Source: Gilliamella apicola
Lineage (GTDB): Bacteria; Pseudomonadota; Gammaproteobacteria; Enterobacterales; Orbaceae
Length of the DNA stretch: 64,000 nucleotides
Assembly (NCBI RefSeq): GCF_003202915.1
Contig: NZ_QGLP01000010.1
Location: 1 to 64,000, forward strand
Direction: 5' to 3'
The position numbers and the translations under genes are program-made. Positions 8,799 to 17,380 of this stretch are shown here, piece after piece (position 1 is the first letter of the stretch; each line of letters opens with the position of its first letter). Under the pieces are notes generated by a model. That model was not told where the DNA came from. It saw only the letters and a program-made list of their open reading frames with translations, and did not search any database.

Positions 8799-9464
8799 AT
8801 GGATTATGCAAAGTATATCGATCATACTTTACTGGCGATGAATGCCACCGAAGATCAGATTCAAAAACTGTGTGACGAAGCCAAAGAATATCACTTTTAC
8901 TCAGTATGCGTTAATTCAGGCTATGTCCCTTTAGCGGCTAAATTATTAAAAGGAAGTGATGTAAAAGTTTGTTCTGTGGTTGGTTTTCCTCTAGGTGCAA
9001 TGCTTACCTCGGCTAAAGCTTATGAAACAGAAATGGCAGTTAAGACTGGTGCAGAAGAAATTGACATGGTAATCAATGTTGGTTGGCTAAAAAGCAATAA
9101 TTGGGATGCAGTTAAAAATGATATCGAAGCGGTATTTAAAGCCTGCGGTTCAGTACCATTAAAAGTCATCTTAGAAACTTGCTTATTAACCAAAGAAGAA
9201 ATTGTTAAGGTTTGTACCATTTGTAAAGATATTGGTGTTGCTTTTGTCAAAACCTCTACCGGCTTTAGTACTTCTGGCGCAACAGTTGAAGATGTAAAAT
9301 TAATGCGTGAAACCGTAGGTGAAAACGTGGGCGTGAAAGCTTCAGGTGGGATTCGTGATCGTATGACTGCTGAAAAAATGGTGCAGGCTGGCGCAAACCG
9401 TTTGGGTGCAAGTGCTGGTATCGCCATTGTTTCAGGTAACAGTACGTCAACTAGCAATTACTAA
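8799..9464 (+). CDS. deoC: Deoxyribose-phosphate aldolase (short type)
   Basis: The 221-residue TIM-barrel aldolase cleaves deoxyribose-5-phosphate to acetaldehyde and glyceraldehyde-3-phosphate. The Schiff-base lysine is in [15 protein letters not shown] and the second conserved lysine in [17 protein letters not shown] starts the protein. The length and sequence fit the short DeoC type common in Firmicutes, Archaea and others rather than the 259-residue E. coli enzyme. It is preceded by paired DeoR-type operators and followed by deoR. The other deo genes (deoA, deoB, deoD) are not in the window. The last residues ([10 protein letters not shown]) are low-complexity, as often in this subgroup. 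Confidence 0.95.
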   Translation: MDYAKYIDHTLLAMNATEDQIQKLCDEAKEYHFYSVCVNSGYVPLAAKLLKGSDVKVCSVVGFPLGAMLTSAKAYETEMAVKTGAEEIDMVINVGWLKSNNWDAVKNDIEAVFKACGSVPLKVILETCLLTKEEIVKVCTICKDIGVAFVKTSTGFSTSGATVEDVKLMRETVGENVGVKASGGIRDRMTAEKMVQAGANRLGASAGIAIVSGNSTSTSNY

Positions 9465-9474
9465 CCAATCATAA

Positions 9475-9507
9475 CAATAAGTTACATATATTTCATGTAG
9501 CTTATTG
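9475..9507 (+). terminator. Hairpin between deoC and deoR
   Basis: CAATAAG and CTTATTG form the base and TACAT/ATGTA the top of a stem of about 13 bp with one G-T pair and a 7-base loop. A short T-run (TGTTTTA) follows. It may give partial termination, keeping repressor levels below those of the enzyme. Confidence 0.5.
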
Positions 9508-9524
9508 CTGTTTTAGGAAAAACA

Positions 9525-10286
9525 ATGGAAACTCAACCGCAAAAAAGAATTAATGGACTCATTGAAATCCTAAAGACCACTGATAAGATACACTTAAAAG
9601 AGGCTGCCGAACGATTGGCGGTTTCAGAAATGACCATTCGACGAGATATTAATAATTTACCTACATCATTAATTGTATTAGGTGGCTATATTGTCGATGA
9701 AGCCCGTCATTCGATAGCACGATATTTTGTATCTGATCAGCAAGATAAACAAGTTGAGGAAAAAAGTGATATTGCCAAGCTGGTCAGCCAATTAGTCAAT
9801 GAAAACGATACAATTTTTTTCGATTGTGGTACCACCATGCCTTTCATTATTAATGCTATCGATAATGAAATTTCCTTTACCGCCATCTGTTATTCACTTA
9901 ACGCCTTTTTAGCTCTGCAAAATAAGCCAAAATGTAAAATTATTTTATGTGGCGGTCATTATCAACTCAATAATGCTATCTTCACAAGTGTAAATCAGCA
10001 CAGTCAATTAGATTCTATATGTCCGAATAAAGCATTTATTTCAGCTGCTGGTATCGATCTTCAACAAGGGGTAACCTGTTATCATTTTGATGAGCTTAGT
10101 ATGAAACATCAAGCAATGAAAAAATCAGGTCAAAATATCTTAATTGCTGATCATACTAAATTTGGCCAAATCAAGCCGGCTTTCATCAGTGAATTAACTT
10201 TGTTCGATCAGGTAATTACTGATAAACTGCCTGATGAGCGATTCATCTCATTTTTTGCTGAAAACAATATAAGTTTAATTTACTAA
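9525..10286 (+). CDS. deoR: DeoR, repressor of the deoxyribonucleoside operon
   Basis: The 253-residue protein aligns end to end, from memory, with E. coli DeoR (252 residues). It has the N-terminal helix-turn-helix ([22 protein letters not shown]), then [21 protein letters not shown] and [14 protein letters not shown], and ADHTKFG near the end. The C-terminal sugar-isomerase-like domain of this family senses deoxyribose-5-phosphate. The position right after deoC and the matching operators upstream support the assignment. The dxr start codon lies one base after its stop, so dxr is probably translated from the same message. Confidence 0.95.
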   Translation: METQPQKRINGLIEILKTTDKIHLKEAAERLAVSEMTIRRDINNLPTSLIVLGGYIVDEARHSIARYFVSDQQDKQVEEKSDIAKLVSQLVNENDTIFFDCGTTMPFIINAIDNEISFTAICYSLNAFLALQNKPKCKIILCGGHYQLNNAIFTSVNQHSQLDSICPNKAFISAAGIDLQQGVTCYHFDELSMKHQAMKKSGQNILIADHTKFGQIKPAFISELTLFDQVITDKLPDERFISFFAENNISLIY

Positions 10287-10287
10287 T

Positions 10288-11466
10288 ATGAAAAATATAA
10301 CAATTTTAGGTTCAACTGGCTCAATAGGTTGTAGTACTTTAGCCGTTATACGGCAAAATCCAGATTTATTTAAAGCAATTGCTTTAACTGGTGGGCAGAA
10401 TGTCGGCAAAATGACCGAACAATGTTTGGAATTTAGACCAAATTATGTCGCCATGGCTGATGAAGAAGCCGCTCAACAACTCAAAAAAAATCTCGTAGAC
10501 CTAAAATTAAATATTGAAGTATTCCATGGTCAACAAGCTATATGCAATTTGGCTGAACTTACCGAAGTCGATATGGTTATGGCGGCTATCGTTGGGGCAG
10601 CAGGATTAAAACCTACCCTTGCCGCCATTAAAAAAGGCAAACGGATTTTATTAGCGAATAAAGAATCTTTGGTAACTTGTGGCCATTTATTTATGCAAGC
10701 AGTTAAACAATATGGTGCACAGTTATTACCTGTTGACAGTGAGCACAATGCGATTTTTCAAAGCCTGCCATCACAAGTTCAACAAAATTTAGGATTTGCT
10801 AATTTAGCCGATTATGGCATCACCAAAATTGTCCTAACCGGTTCTGGAGGACCATTTCGAGATTTACCATTAAATCAATTAACCACAGTTACGCCTGAAC
10901 AAGCGGTTGCTCATCCTAATTGGTCAATGGGTAAGAAAATCTCTGTCGATTCAGCTACCATGATGAATAAAGGACTAGAATATATTGAAGCTCGTTGGTT
11001 GTTTAATGCCAGTGAAGAAGAGATGGAAATTATCATTCATCCTCAATCAATCATACATTCAATGGTTCGTTACCAAGATAGCAGTGTGATTGCTGAGCTC
11101 GGCATTCCTGATATGTGTACGCCAATTGCTTATGCAATGTCTTATCCAGATAGAATTTCATCAAGCGTGCCGGCATTAGATTTTACGCAAATTTCATCAC
11201 TGACTTTTTCTCAACCCGATTTTAACCGTTATCCTTGCTTAAAGTTAGCTATTGAGGCATTCAATCAAGGACAAGCGGCAACAACGGCACTCAATGCGGC
11301 TAATGAAATGGCGGTAGCGGCATTTTTACAAAATCAAATCGGCTTTATGGATATTGCTAAACAGGTAGCAACAGTTTTAGAAGCACTTGATTTTCCTGAA
11401 CCAACCACGATTGAAGACGTATTTACAATAGATCTATGGGCAAGACAAACCTGCGCAAACTTATAG
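10288..11466 (+). CDS. dxr: 1-deoxy-D-xylulose-5-phosphate reductoisomerase
   Basis: The 392-residue MEP-pathway enzyme makes MEP from DXP using NADPH. NADPH-binding [15 protein letters not shown] is at the start, followed by [11 protein letters not shown], the metal and substrate site [12 protein letters not shown] and the substrate loop [21 protein letters not shown]. The start codon is one base after the deoR stop, and no good RBS is seen apart from sequence inside deoR, which suggests translational coupling. In E. coli dxr follows frr and precedes uppS-cdsA; here it follows deoR, and the next gene (bioB) is on the other strand, so the cluster is broken on both sides. Confidence 0.97.
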   Translation: MKNITILGSTGSIGCSTLAVIRQNPDLFKAIALTGGQNVGKMTEQCLEFRPNYVAMADEEAAQQLKKNLVDLKLNIEVFHGQQAICNLAELTEVDMVMAAIVGAAGLKPTLAAIKKGKRILLANKESLVTCGHLFMQAVKQYGAQLLPVDSEHNAIFQSLPSQVQQNLGFANLADYGITKIVLTGSGGPFRDLPLNQLTTVTPEQAVAHPNWSMGKKISVDSATMMNKGLEYIEARWLFNASEEEMEIIIHPQSIIHSMVRYQDSSVIAELGIPDMCTPIAYAMSYPDRISSSVPALDFTQISSLTFSQPDFNRYPCLKLAIEAFNQGQAATTALNAANEMAVAAFLQNQIGFMDIAKQVATVLEALDFPEPTTIEDVFTIDLWARQTCANL

Positions 11467-11509
11467 CAATCGGCCAAAAAATTAAGATTAATATTGTTAT
11501 GTTTAAATT

Positions 11510-12553
11510 TTAGAAATTGTTGCCAGATTGATTATTTTGCGCTTGCTCACTAATTGCTTGCACAATAGCAGCCTTATGTATCTCATCACTATAATCTTGG
11601 ATCTTCTCTGGATTAATGCCTAATTTAACAAATAGAGCATTATCTTTATCGACTTGCGGATTAGATGTAGTTAATAACTTATCACCATAAAATATTGAAT
11701 TAGCGCCGGCTAAAAAAGCCAATGCTTGCATTGGCTCACTCATTTGTTCTCTTCCTGCTGACAAACGTATATAAGATTTAGGCATCATAATCCGAGCGAC
11801 AGCTAGCATTCTAATAAAATCAAATGGTTCAATATCTTTTTCATTTGCTAACGGGGTACCTTTAACCTTGACTAAATTATTAATGGGAACACTTTCTGGG
11901 TGTTGGTCTAAATTAGCAAGTTGTATCAATAAATTGGCTCGATCTTTTAAAGTTTCACCCATACCGAGAATACCACCTGAGCAAATTTTAATGCCGGCCT
12001 CTCTTACATAAGCCAATGTTTGTAAACGCTCACTGTATGTACGAGTAGTAATTATTTGCTGATAAAACTCAGGTGAAGTATCTAAATTATGATTATAAAA
12101 ATCTAAACCTGCATCGGCTAATGCGTAGGCCTGTAGTTGGGATAGTTGCCCTAGAGTCATGCAGGTTTCCATCCCCAGAGCTTTGACGCCTTTTACCATC
12201 TCCAAGAGATAAGGCATATCGCGATTTGTTGGATGTTTCCATGCCGCCCCCATACAAAAACGTGTAGCCCCTACAGCTTTGGCGGCTTTTGCTTCTTCAA
12301 CTACTCTTTGTACTTCAAGTAATTTTTCTTTTTCTAAGCCAGTATCATGATGGATAGACTGAGGGCAATATTTACAATCTTCAGGACAAGCACCTGTCTT
12401 TATTGATAACAGAGTAGAAACTTGTACTTTATTCGCATCAAAATATTGTCGATGTATGGTTTGTGCTTTGAAAATAAGATCATTGAAAGGTAACTGAAAA
12501 ATATCCATTACTTCAGACAATACCCAGTCATGACGAATGCCATTGAATGACAT
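11510..12553 (-). CDS. bioB: Biotin synthase
   Basis: The 347-residue radical-SAM enzyme inserts sulfur into dethiobiotin. The SAM-cluster motif is C56-x3-C60-x2-C63 in [14 protein letters not shown]. Further family signatures are [31 protein letters not shown] and SAGREQM. A BirA-type operator lies about 60 bases upstream of the ATG. No other bio gene is adjacent; in enterobacteria bioB heads bioBFCD, so here it stands alone, with the rest presumably elsewhere or missing. It is convergent with dxr, without a visible terminator in the 43-base gap. Confidence 0.97.
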   Translation of the reverse strand: MSFNGIRHDWVLSEVMDIFQLPFNDLIFKAQTIHRQYFDANKVQVSTLLSIKTGACPEDCKYCPQSIHHDTGLEKEKLLEVQRVVEEAKAAKAVGATRFCMGAAWKHPTNRDMPYLLEMVKGVKALGMETCMTLGQLSQLQAYALADAGLDFYNHNLDTSPEFYQQIITTRTYSERLQTLAYVREAGIKICSGGILGMGETLKDRANLLIQLANLDQHPESVPINNLVKVKGTPLANEKDIEPFDFIRMLAVARIMMPKSYIRLSAGREQMSEPMQALAFLAGANSIFYGDKLLTTSNPQVDKDNALFVKLGINPEKIQDYSDEIHKAAIVQAISEQAQNNQSGNNF

Positions 12554-12611
12554 AGAAAATCCTTTTAAGAATCAATATAAATCTACGTGCATCATAATAC
12601 ATAACTATGCA

Positions 12612-12644
12612 TTGTCAACCATTTTAATTTTAAAAGGTTTACAT
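12612..12644 (-). promoter_or_regulatory. BirA (biotin repressor) operator of bioB
   Basis: TTGTCAACC, a 15-base spacer and GGTTTACAT form the bipartite BirA site; the known enterobacterial operator is TTGTAAACC-N16-GGTTTACAA. The left edge is 58 bases upstream of the bioB ATG, overlapping the expected promoter. Confidence 0.85.
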
Positions 12645-12659
12645 TAAGGGAATGACTAT

Positions 12660-12884
12660 GCCTTTTTGCTATACAAAAGTTGATTTAACTGAAAACAGAT
12701 ATCTTGCGCATTAAGTTATTTATTAGCACGTAAATTGAGACCAAGATCTTACAATAAACCTGCTAATATTTTCTCACTTTCTGTCATTTTATTACGCCAT
12801 TTGTTAAGCGTATAAAACAGGATTATCGCTTATAAATGCTTACCAAAATGCACTATCAGATAGTGCTGTTAATGCTCTTTTAAT
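12660..12884 (-). pseudogene. Decayed second copy of the cscK 3' end and acetyltransferase 5' end
   Basis: On the minus strand, positions 12881 to 12681 match 13523 to 13323 without gaps at a constant offset of 642 bases, about 70% identical by hand count. Translation shows a broken fructokinase tail (ALTALSDSAF, stop, AFISDNPVLYA, stop, QMA, stop) then a broken acetyltransferase start (MTESEKILAGLL, stop, DLGLN) ending in QDICFQLNQLL. The intact copies read ALTALPDSGF, FISDNPALVAKQMG and MTEKEKMLSGLL. This is the remnant of a tandem cscK-acetyltransferase duplication that has lost its ends and picked up stop codons. The intact acetyltransferase gene runs straight into it, and its last codons (KEH, stop) seem to be read from the fructokinase-derived sequence in another frame. 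Confidence 0.88.
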
Positions 12885-13429
12885 GTTTTATATACCCGGC
12901 AAGGGGTACCCATGGCGATAACATTGCTAGGTATGTCACGATCGACAATGCTCCCGGCAGCAATAACACTATTATTACCAATTGTTACCCCGGGTAGTAC
13001 AATAACATTACCACCAATCCAAACGTTATTACCGATTGTTATTGGTTTGGCAAACTCTAAACCACTATTGCGTGTTTGGCTATCAAGTGGATGACCTGAG
13101 GTATAAAAACCACAATTAGGCGCGACAAGCACATTATCACCAAATGTTACTTTAGCCGCATCTAAGATAATACAATTAAAATTAGCAAAAAAATCATCAC
13201 CAATTTCAATATTGTAGCCATAATCACACTGAAAACCGGGCATAATGGTAAATTGCTGGGTAATTTTACCCAGTAATTTTTTAAAAAGTTGTTGCCGTTT
13301 ATCTACGGCTGAAGGAGGTAGCTGATTTAGCGCAAAACAGAGATCTTGTGCATAAAGTCGCTCGCTTTCAAGCTCATTAATACCAGGGTTATAAAGTAAA
13401 CCGCTTAACATTTTCTCTTTTTCAGTCAT
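12869..13429 (-). CDS. Maltose/galactoside-type O-acetyltransferase (hexapeptide repeat)
   Basis: The 186-residue left-handed beta-helix acetyltransferase is of the LacA/Maa/NodL type. An N-terminal Mac domain (MTEKEKMLSGLLYNP) comes first, then hexapeptide repeats with catalytic His113 in FYTSGHPLD and IGNNVWIGGNVIVLPGVTIGNNSVIAAGS. The family acetylates sugars with acetyl-CoA, thought to help export non-metabolised sugar. It starts 4 bases after the cscK stop and is therefore in the sucrose operon, so a role in acetylating sucrose-derived sugars is plausible but unproven. Its 3' end overlaps the remnant of a second copy. Confidence 0.9.
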   Translation of the reverse strand: MTEKEKMLSGLLYNPGINELESERLYAQDLCFALNQLPPSAVDKRQQLFKKLLGKITQQFTIMPGFQCDYGYNIEIGDDFFANFNCIILDAAKVTFGDNVLVAPNCGFYTSGHPLDSQTRNSGLEFAKPITIGNNVWIGGNVIVLPGVTIGNNSVIAAGSIVDRDIPSNVIAMGTPCRVYKTLKEH

Positions 13430-13433
13430 ATTA

Positions 13434-14405
13434 CTATCCCATCTGTTTTGCGACTAATGCGGGATTATCACTAATGAATGATTGTAAAAACCCACTGTCT
13501 GGCAGTGCTGTTAATGCCCCTTTTTTGGTGGTTGCTAATGCACCACAGGCACTGGCTATAGTCATCATACTTTCTAACATTAACTTATCTTCAGGCATAC
13601 CAGATGAGGCGATGCTGCTAAGCAACCCGGCAACAAATGCATCTCCGGCTCCAGTGGTATCAATACTATTGACATGAAATGAGTCAAAATTAAACGTTTT
13701 ACCTTGCCATAACACAATACTGCCATTTTTACCTTTAGTGATTAATTTTAATGGTGCCGGATAATGTTGCGCTAATTTTCTTAAGGCAATATGCAAATCA
13801 TTATTTTCTGTTAACCAAAATAACTCTTCGTCTGAAAGTTTAAGAATGTCAGCATCATGGCAGAATTGGGTGATAACGGAGCGCATTTCAGTTTTATCTT
13901 GCCACATTTGTTCACGCAAATTGATATCAAAACTAATCAAACCATTTTTAGCAGTCAGTTGTTCAATAGCGGTTTTGAGCGTTTGCCGACATGTTGGTCC
14001 AACTAATGCCAAAGAACAAAAATGCAGAATATCTTGATTAAATTCAGGAACTGCTTGTTCAGATAGGAATTGATCGGCAGAAGGTGACACAAGAAAGGTA
14101 AAACTTCGCTCACCATTTTCACCTAAATCAACAACAACTGTACTTGTTCTATGTTCATCGTCTTTTTCCAGACTTTGGCAATCCACATGATGTTCACAAA
14201 AAGTCTTCTCCATAAAGTGACCAAATGGGTCATTACCCACTCTACCAATAAAACCTGAAGGAAGTCCTAACTTAGCAATACCGATAGCAACATTTGCTGG
14301 AGCTCCACCTGCACAGGCTCGATAGTTCATTTCACCAAATGGTAATAAATCAATAACGGCATCACCAAGAGACCATACTTTTGTATTCTTCATTTTGTCA
14401 CTCAT
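13434..14405 (-). CDS. cscK: Fructokinase (PfkB family), sucrose catabolism
   Basis: The 323-residue ribokinase-family enzyme phosphorylates the fructose released from sucrose. It shows VWSLGDAVIDLLPFGE and CAGGAPANVAIGIAKLG at the N-terminus, GFIGRVGNDPFG, and the ATP/catalytic motif DTTGAGDAFVAG at residues 249-260 (catalytic Asp255). It closely resembles ScrK/CscK. A second ATG four codons in (14393) is an equally possible start and gives the usual N-terminus. It is divergent from cscA across a region with LacI-type and CRP sites and is followed 4 bases later by the acetyltransferase gene. Confidence 0.93.
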   Translation of the reverse strand: MSDKMKNTKVWSLGDAVIDLLPFGEMNYRACAGGAPANVAIGIAKLGLPSGFIGRVGNDPFGHFMEKTFCEHHVDCQSLEKDDEHRTSTVVVDLGENGERSFTFLVSPSADQFLSEQAVPEFNQDILHFCSLALVGPTCRQTLKTAIEQLTAKNGLISFDINLREQMWQDKTEMRSVITQFCHDADILKLSDEELFWLTENNDLHIALRKLAQHYPAPLKLITKGKNGSIVLWQGKTFNFDSFHVNSIDTTGAGDAFVAGLLSSIASSGMPEDKLMLESMMTIASACGALATTKKGALTALPDSGFLQSFISDNPALVAKQMG

Positions 14406-14546
14406 ATTATTGTTGAATAGGGTTGAATTACATTATTCATATTGTTTCAGCATATTACTAATTAAATTAGCTCATAGAGCACTAATTGGCTGAGGTATTG
14501 ATAGTCAATATTAACAATAAACTAAATCATTTATAAAAAATTTATT

Positions 14547-14615
14547 GTTAACGTTAAAAATATGTGACTATCATCACATATTTTAACGTTTATTTCATTA
14601 TAAGTTAACGTTAAC
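14547..14615. promoter_or_regulatory. LacI-type operators flanking a CRP site between cscK and cscA
   Basis: Three copies of a palindrome centred on AACGTT occur: GTTAACGTTAAA at 14547-14558, TTTTAACGTTTA at 14581-14592 and GTTAACGTTAAC at 14604-14615. Between the first two is TGTGA-CTATCA-TCACA (14563-14578), a perfect match to the symmetric CRP core. The set lies in the 250-base divergent region, so the LacI-family repressor encoded nearby and cAMP-CRP probably act on both directions. Confidence 0.85.
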
Positions 14616-14676
14616 AAATAATTTAATGTAGTATGTAACCAGATTAACTTAACTGATGATGAAAGAAGGGAATGTT

Positions 14677-16146
14677 ATGACAAACGCAATTGATAAAGCT
14701 AACCAAGCGGTAAAAAAATTAGAAGAAGAAATGAATAAACAATATTATCCTCATTTCCATTTAGCACCTCAAGCTGGTTGGATGAATGACCCAAATGGAT
14801 TAGTCTATTATAATGGACAATATCATGCCTTCTACCAACACCATCCTTATAATGAAAATTGGGGACCAATGCATTGGGGACATGCAGTAAGTGATGATCT
14901 TATTACTTGGCGAAGATTACCAATTGCTATTGCCCCAGATCATGATTATGACCAAAGCGGCTGTTTTTCCGGTTCAGCCGTTGATAATAATGGCGAATTG
15001 AGCTTAATTTACACTGGCCACATCTGGTTAAATGGTCAAGGTAATGACGAACATATCCGAGAAACCCAATGCCTTGCCACTAGTAAAGACGGTATTAATT
15101 TTAAAAAACATGGCACGGTACTTACTCCTAAAGAAGGGATTATGCATTTTCGTGATCCTAAAGTTTTTCAACAAAATGGTAAGTGGTGGATGGTAGTTGG
15201 CCAACGAGAAACCAATGATGTCGGTCAAGTGTTACTTTATCATTCAACTGATTTAAAAGATTGGAAATTCGATCAGGTACTCATTAGTGATATTGCTCCA
15301 AATGTTTATATGCTTGAATGCCCAGACTTTTTTCCATTAGGCGATAAATGGATATTGATGTTCTCACCACAAGGCATGCAGGCAAAAGGTTATCAATATC
15401 GAAATCGATTCCAATCGGGCTATGTTGTCGGAGATTGGCAACCAGGTAAACCATACACAGTGATTAAATCATTCCAAGAGCTGGATTATGGCCATGATTT
15501 TTATGCACCGCAATCATTCCTTGCGGCTGATGGCCGTCGTATTATGTTTGGTTGGATGGATATGTGGGAATCGAAAATGCCAAGTAAACACGATAAATGG
15601 ATGGGAGCATTTACTTTACCACGCGAATTAATCCTAGATGGCCAAAATAGAGTTCGTAATCGCCCTATAAAAGAACTTGTTGCGCTTCGGAACCAACCTA
15701 AATCACTGACCAATATCGAATTAAATAGTGAGTTAAAAAACACCGAAATTGAGTCAATCAGTTGTGAACTTAATGTTGAAATTGATTTAGCCAATAGTAA
15801 TGCCGAACGTTTTGGCTTACAACTTGCTGCCACGCCAGATGGTAAACAAGCGACTTTACTGTATATTGACCGTCAAGCTAACCGTATCATTCTTGATCGA
15901 AGTCTTTCTGGAATCGACTTAAAAGGTTATCGAAGTGTACCCTTACCCAAAACGAAGAAACTGTCACTGCATATTTTTGTAGATGCCTCATCAGTCGAAG
16001 TTTTTGTAAATAAAGATTTATATAGCCTTTCAAGCCGTATTTACCCTAAATTACCGGCAAAAAGAGTAATTAACTTATTTGCCGAAAATGGACAAACCCA
16101 AATAAGCAAATTGGCGAGTTGGCAATTAAAATCAATTTATGAATAA
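14677..16146 (+). CDS. cscA: Sucrose-6-phosphate hydrolase / invertase (GH32)
   Basis: This 489-residue GH32 enzyme carries the nucleophile motif WMNDPNG (Asp38), the transition-state motif FRDPK (159-162) and the acid-base motif ECPDF (Glu214), followed by a C-terminal beta-sandwich domain. It hydrolyses sucrose or its phosphate. The neighbouring permease is a proton symporter, not a PTS, so free sucrose is the likely substrate. An upstream in-frame ATG at 14656 exists, but AAGAAGGGA directly before 14677 marks the better start. It has no signal peptide, so it is cytoplasmic. LacI-type operators and a CRP site are upstream. Confidence 0.93.
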   Translation: MTNAIDKANQAVKKLEEEMNKQYYPHFHLAPQAGWMNDPNGLVYYNGQYHAFYQHHPYNENWGPMHWGHAVSDDLITWRRLPIAIAPDHDYDQSGCFSGSAVDNNGELSLIYTGHIWLNGQGNDEHIRETQCLATSKDGINFKKHGTVLTPKEGIMHFRDPKVFQQNGKWWMVVGQRETNDVGQVLLYHSTDLKDWKFDQVLISDIAPNVYMLECPDFFPLGDKWILMFSPQGMQAKGYQYRNRFQSGYVVGDWQPGKPYTVIKSFQELDYGHDFYAPQSFLAADGRRIMFGWMDMWESKMPSKHDKWMGAFTLPRELILDGQNRVRNRPIKELVALRNQPKSLTNIELNSELKNTEIESISCELNVEIDLANSNAERFGLQLAATPDGKQATLLYIDRQANRIILDRSLSGIDLKGYRSVPLPKTKKLSLHIFVDASSVEVFVNKDLYSLSSRIYPKLPAKRVINLFAENGQTQISKLASWQLKSIYE

Positions 16147-16152
16147 TTTATA

Positions 16153-16177
16153 AAAAACCACCAGAAATGGTGGTTTT
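16153..16177. terminator. Bidirectional terminator between cscA and cscR
   Basis: AAAAACCACCA and TGGTGGTTTTT flank a GAAA loop, with T-runs on both strands, between the two convergent genes. Confidence 0.92.
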
Positions 16178-16181
16178 TAAG

Positions 16182-17186
16182 TTATAAAGATTCTCTTGCT
16201 AAATAAGGTGATGGTATTTGAGTAATAGTCTTGTCATTTTCACCGTTGATGATATGCAAGGCGGCTTTTTCACCAATCTCGTAATGCGGTAATTGTACGG
16301 TCGTTAGTGAAGGATAAAAAAGTTCACCGGTACCGACCATGTTGTCATAGCCAAGCACCGCCACATCCTCGGGAATATGAAATCCTCTACCAAGTAAAAA
16401 TTGATAAGCCACAAAGGCAATTCGGTCATTACCACAAACTAATACATCAAAATCAGGTTTGTTAATACAATGCTTTGCCAAAATTTCAATCGTCATCATA
16501 TATTCTAAAGCAAGATTTTCGGGTGACATTGAAGTATGATAACTGTTCATATCATTTAAATCGTTACCGGCATCTAACCACGCTTGCTCAGCAGCTTTAC
16601 GCCTAATTTTTCCAGCTAAGGTATTTTCTGATAAATAGATACATAAAGGTTTTTGGTATCCCTTGTTTATCACATTTTGCATAGCTTGATATTGACCGGT
16701 ATATTCATCGGGAATGTAACACGCCAGTTGCTCTGAATCACTAATACAGTTTGCTAATACCACATTTTTACCTAGCAATTTATCGGGAAGCTGAACCTTT
16801 CTTAAACCCATTGTGGTATAGATGATGCCATTAGGTCGATAAGATAAAAGAGTATTAATCGCATGATCAGCATCTTTATCATCAAATAAATTGACGATAA
16901 ATGTATTCCAACCATGTTGTTGCGCGGTTTTTTCTATTGCTTGAAGCAATTCAACAGAAAATGGCGTTGTTGCAGTTTCTAATGCCAGCACTCCAATAGC
17001 ATATGGACCAGAATTATCACCACGAATCTTGCGTGCCGATAAATCAGGGACATAATTAAGCTCCTCAATAGCTTTCTTCACTTTCTTATACGTATCTTTA
17101 TTTAATTTTTCAGGATTATTGATTGCCCGCGAAACCGTCATCAATGAAACTGATGCCAATCTAGCAACATCCTTTAGTGAAGCCAT
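16182..17186 (-). CDS. cscR: LacI-family repressor of the sucrose genes
   Basis: The 334-residue protein has a LacI-type helix-turn-helix and hinge (SLKDVARLASVSLMTVSRAINN and LNYVPDLSARKIRG). A periplasmic-binding-like effector domain follows, with YAIGVLALET, FDVLVCGNDRIAFVAYQFL and VAVLGYDNM. It is encoded between cscA and the divergent cscB, and palindromes of the LacI type lie in front of both cscA and cscB. It is therefore very likely the local sucrose- or fructose-responsive repressor. The inducer is not visible from sequence. Confidence 0.92.
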   Translation of the reverse strand: MASLKDVARLASVSLMTVSRAINNPEKLNKDTYKKVKKAIEELNYVPDLSARKIRGDNSGPYAIGVLALETATTPFSVELLQAIEKTAQQHGWNTFIVNLFDDKDADHAINTLLSYRPNGIIYTTMGLRKVQLPDKLLGKNVVLANCISDSEQLACYIPDEYTGQYQAMQNVINKGYQKPLCIYLSENTLAGKIRRKAAEQAWLDAGNDLNDMNSYHTSMSPENLALEYMMTIEILAKHCINKPDFDVLVCGNDRIAFVAYQFLLGRGFHIPEDVAVLGYDNMVGTGELFYPSLTTVQLPHYEIGEKAALHIINGENDKTITQIPSPYLARESL

Positions 17187-17330
17187 AGTTCAATCCTTTT
17201 ACTCAGCATTAAAATAATAATTAATTTTCACTTAGTGTGATGATACCACAAATAAAAATGATAAAAAGTGTGAGGAAAGTAACATTTATGACAATTGATT
17301 GTTTCTATTTTATTTCAATTATGACAATAA

Positions 17331-17358
17331 TGTTAACATTAACATGTTAACGTTAAAC
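17331..17358. promoter_or_regulatory. LacI-type operators in front of cscB
   Basis: GTTAACGTTAAAC at 17346-17358 has the same core as the cscA operators. Directly before it, TGTTAACATTAACA at 17331-17344 is a related palindrome. They lie 23-50 bases upstream of the cscB ATG, in the region divergent with cscR. Confidence 0.8.
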
Positions 17359-17380
17359 TTCCACAAAAAAGAGAATAAAA

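Noticed and set aside
9020-9457. 145-codon open frame opposite deoC
   Set aside because: It is the complement of a well-conserved gene and shows no domain; it arises from codon bias.
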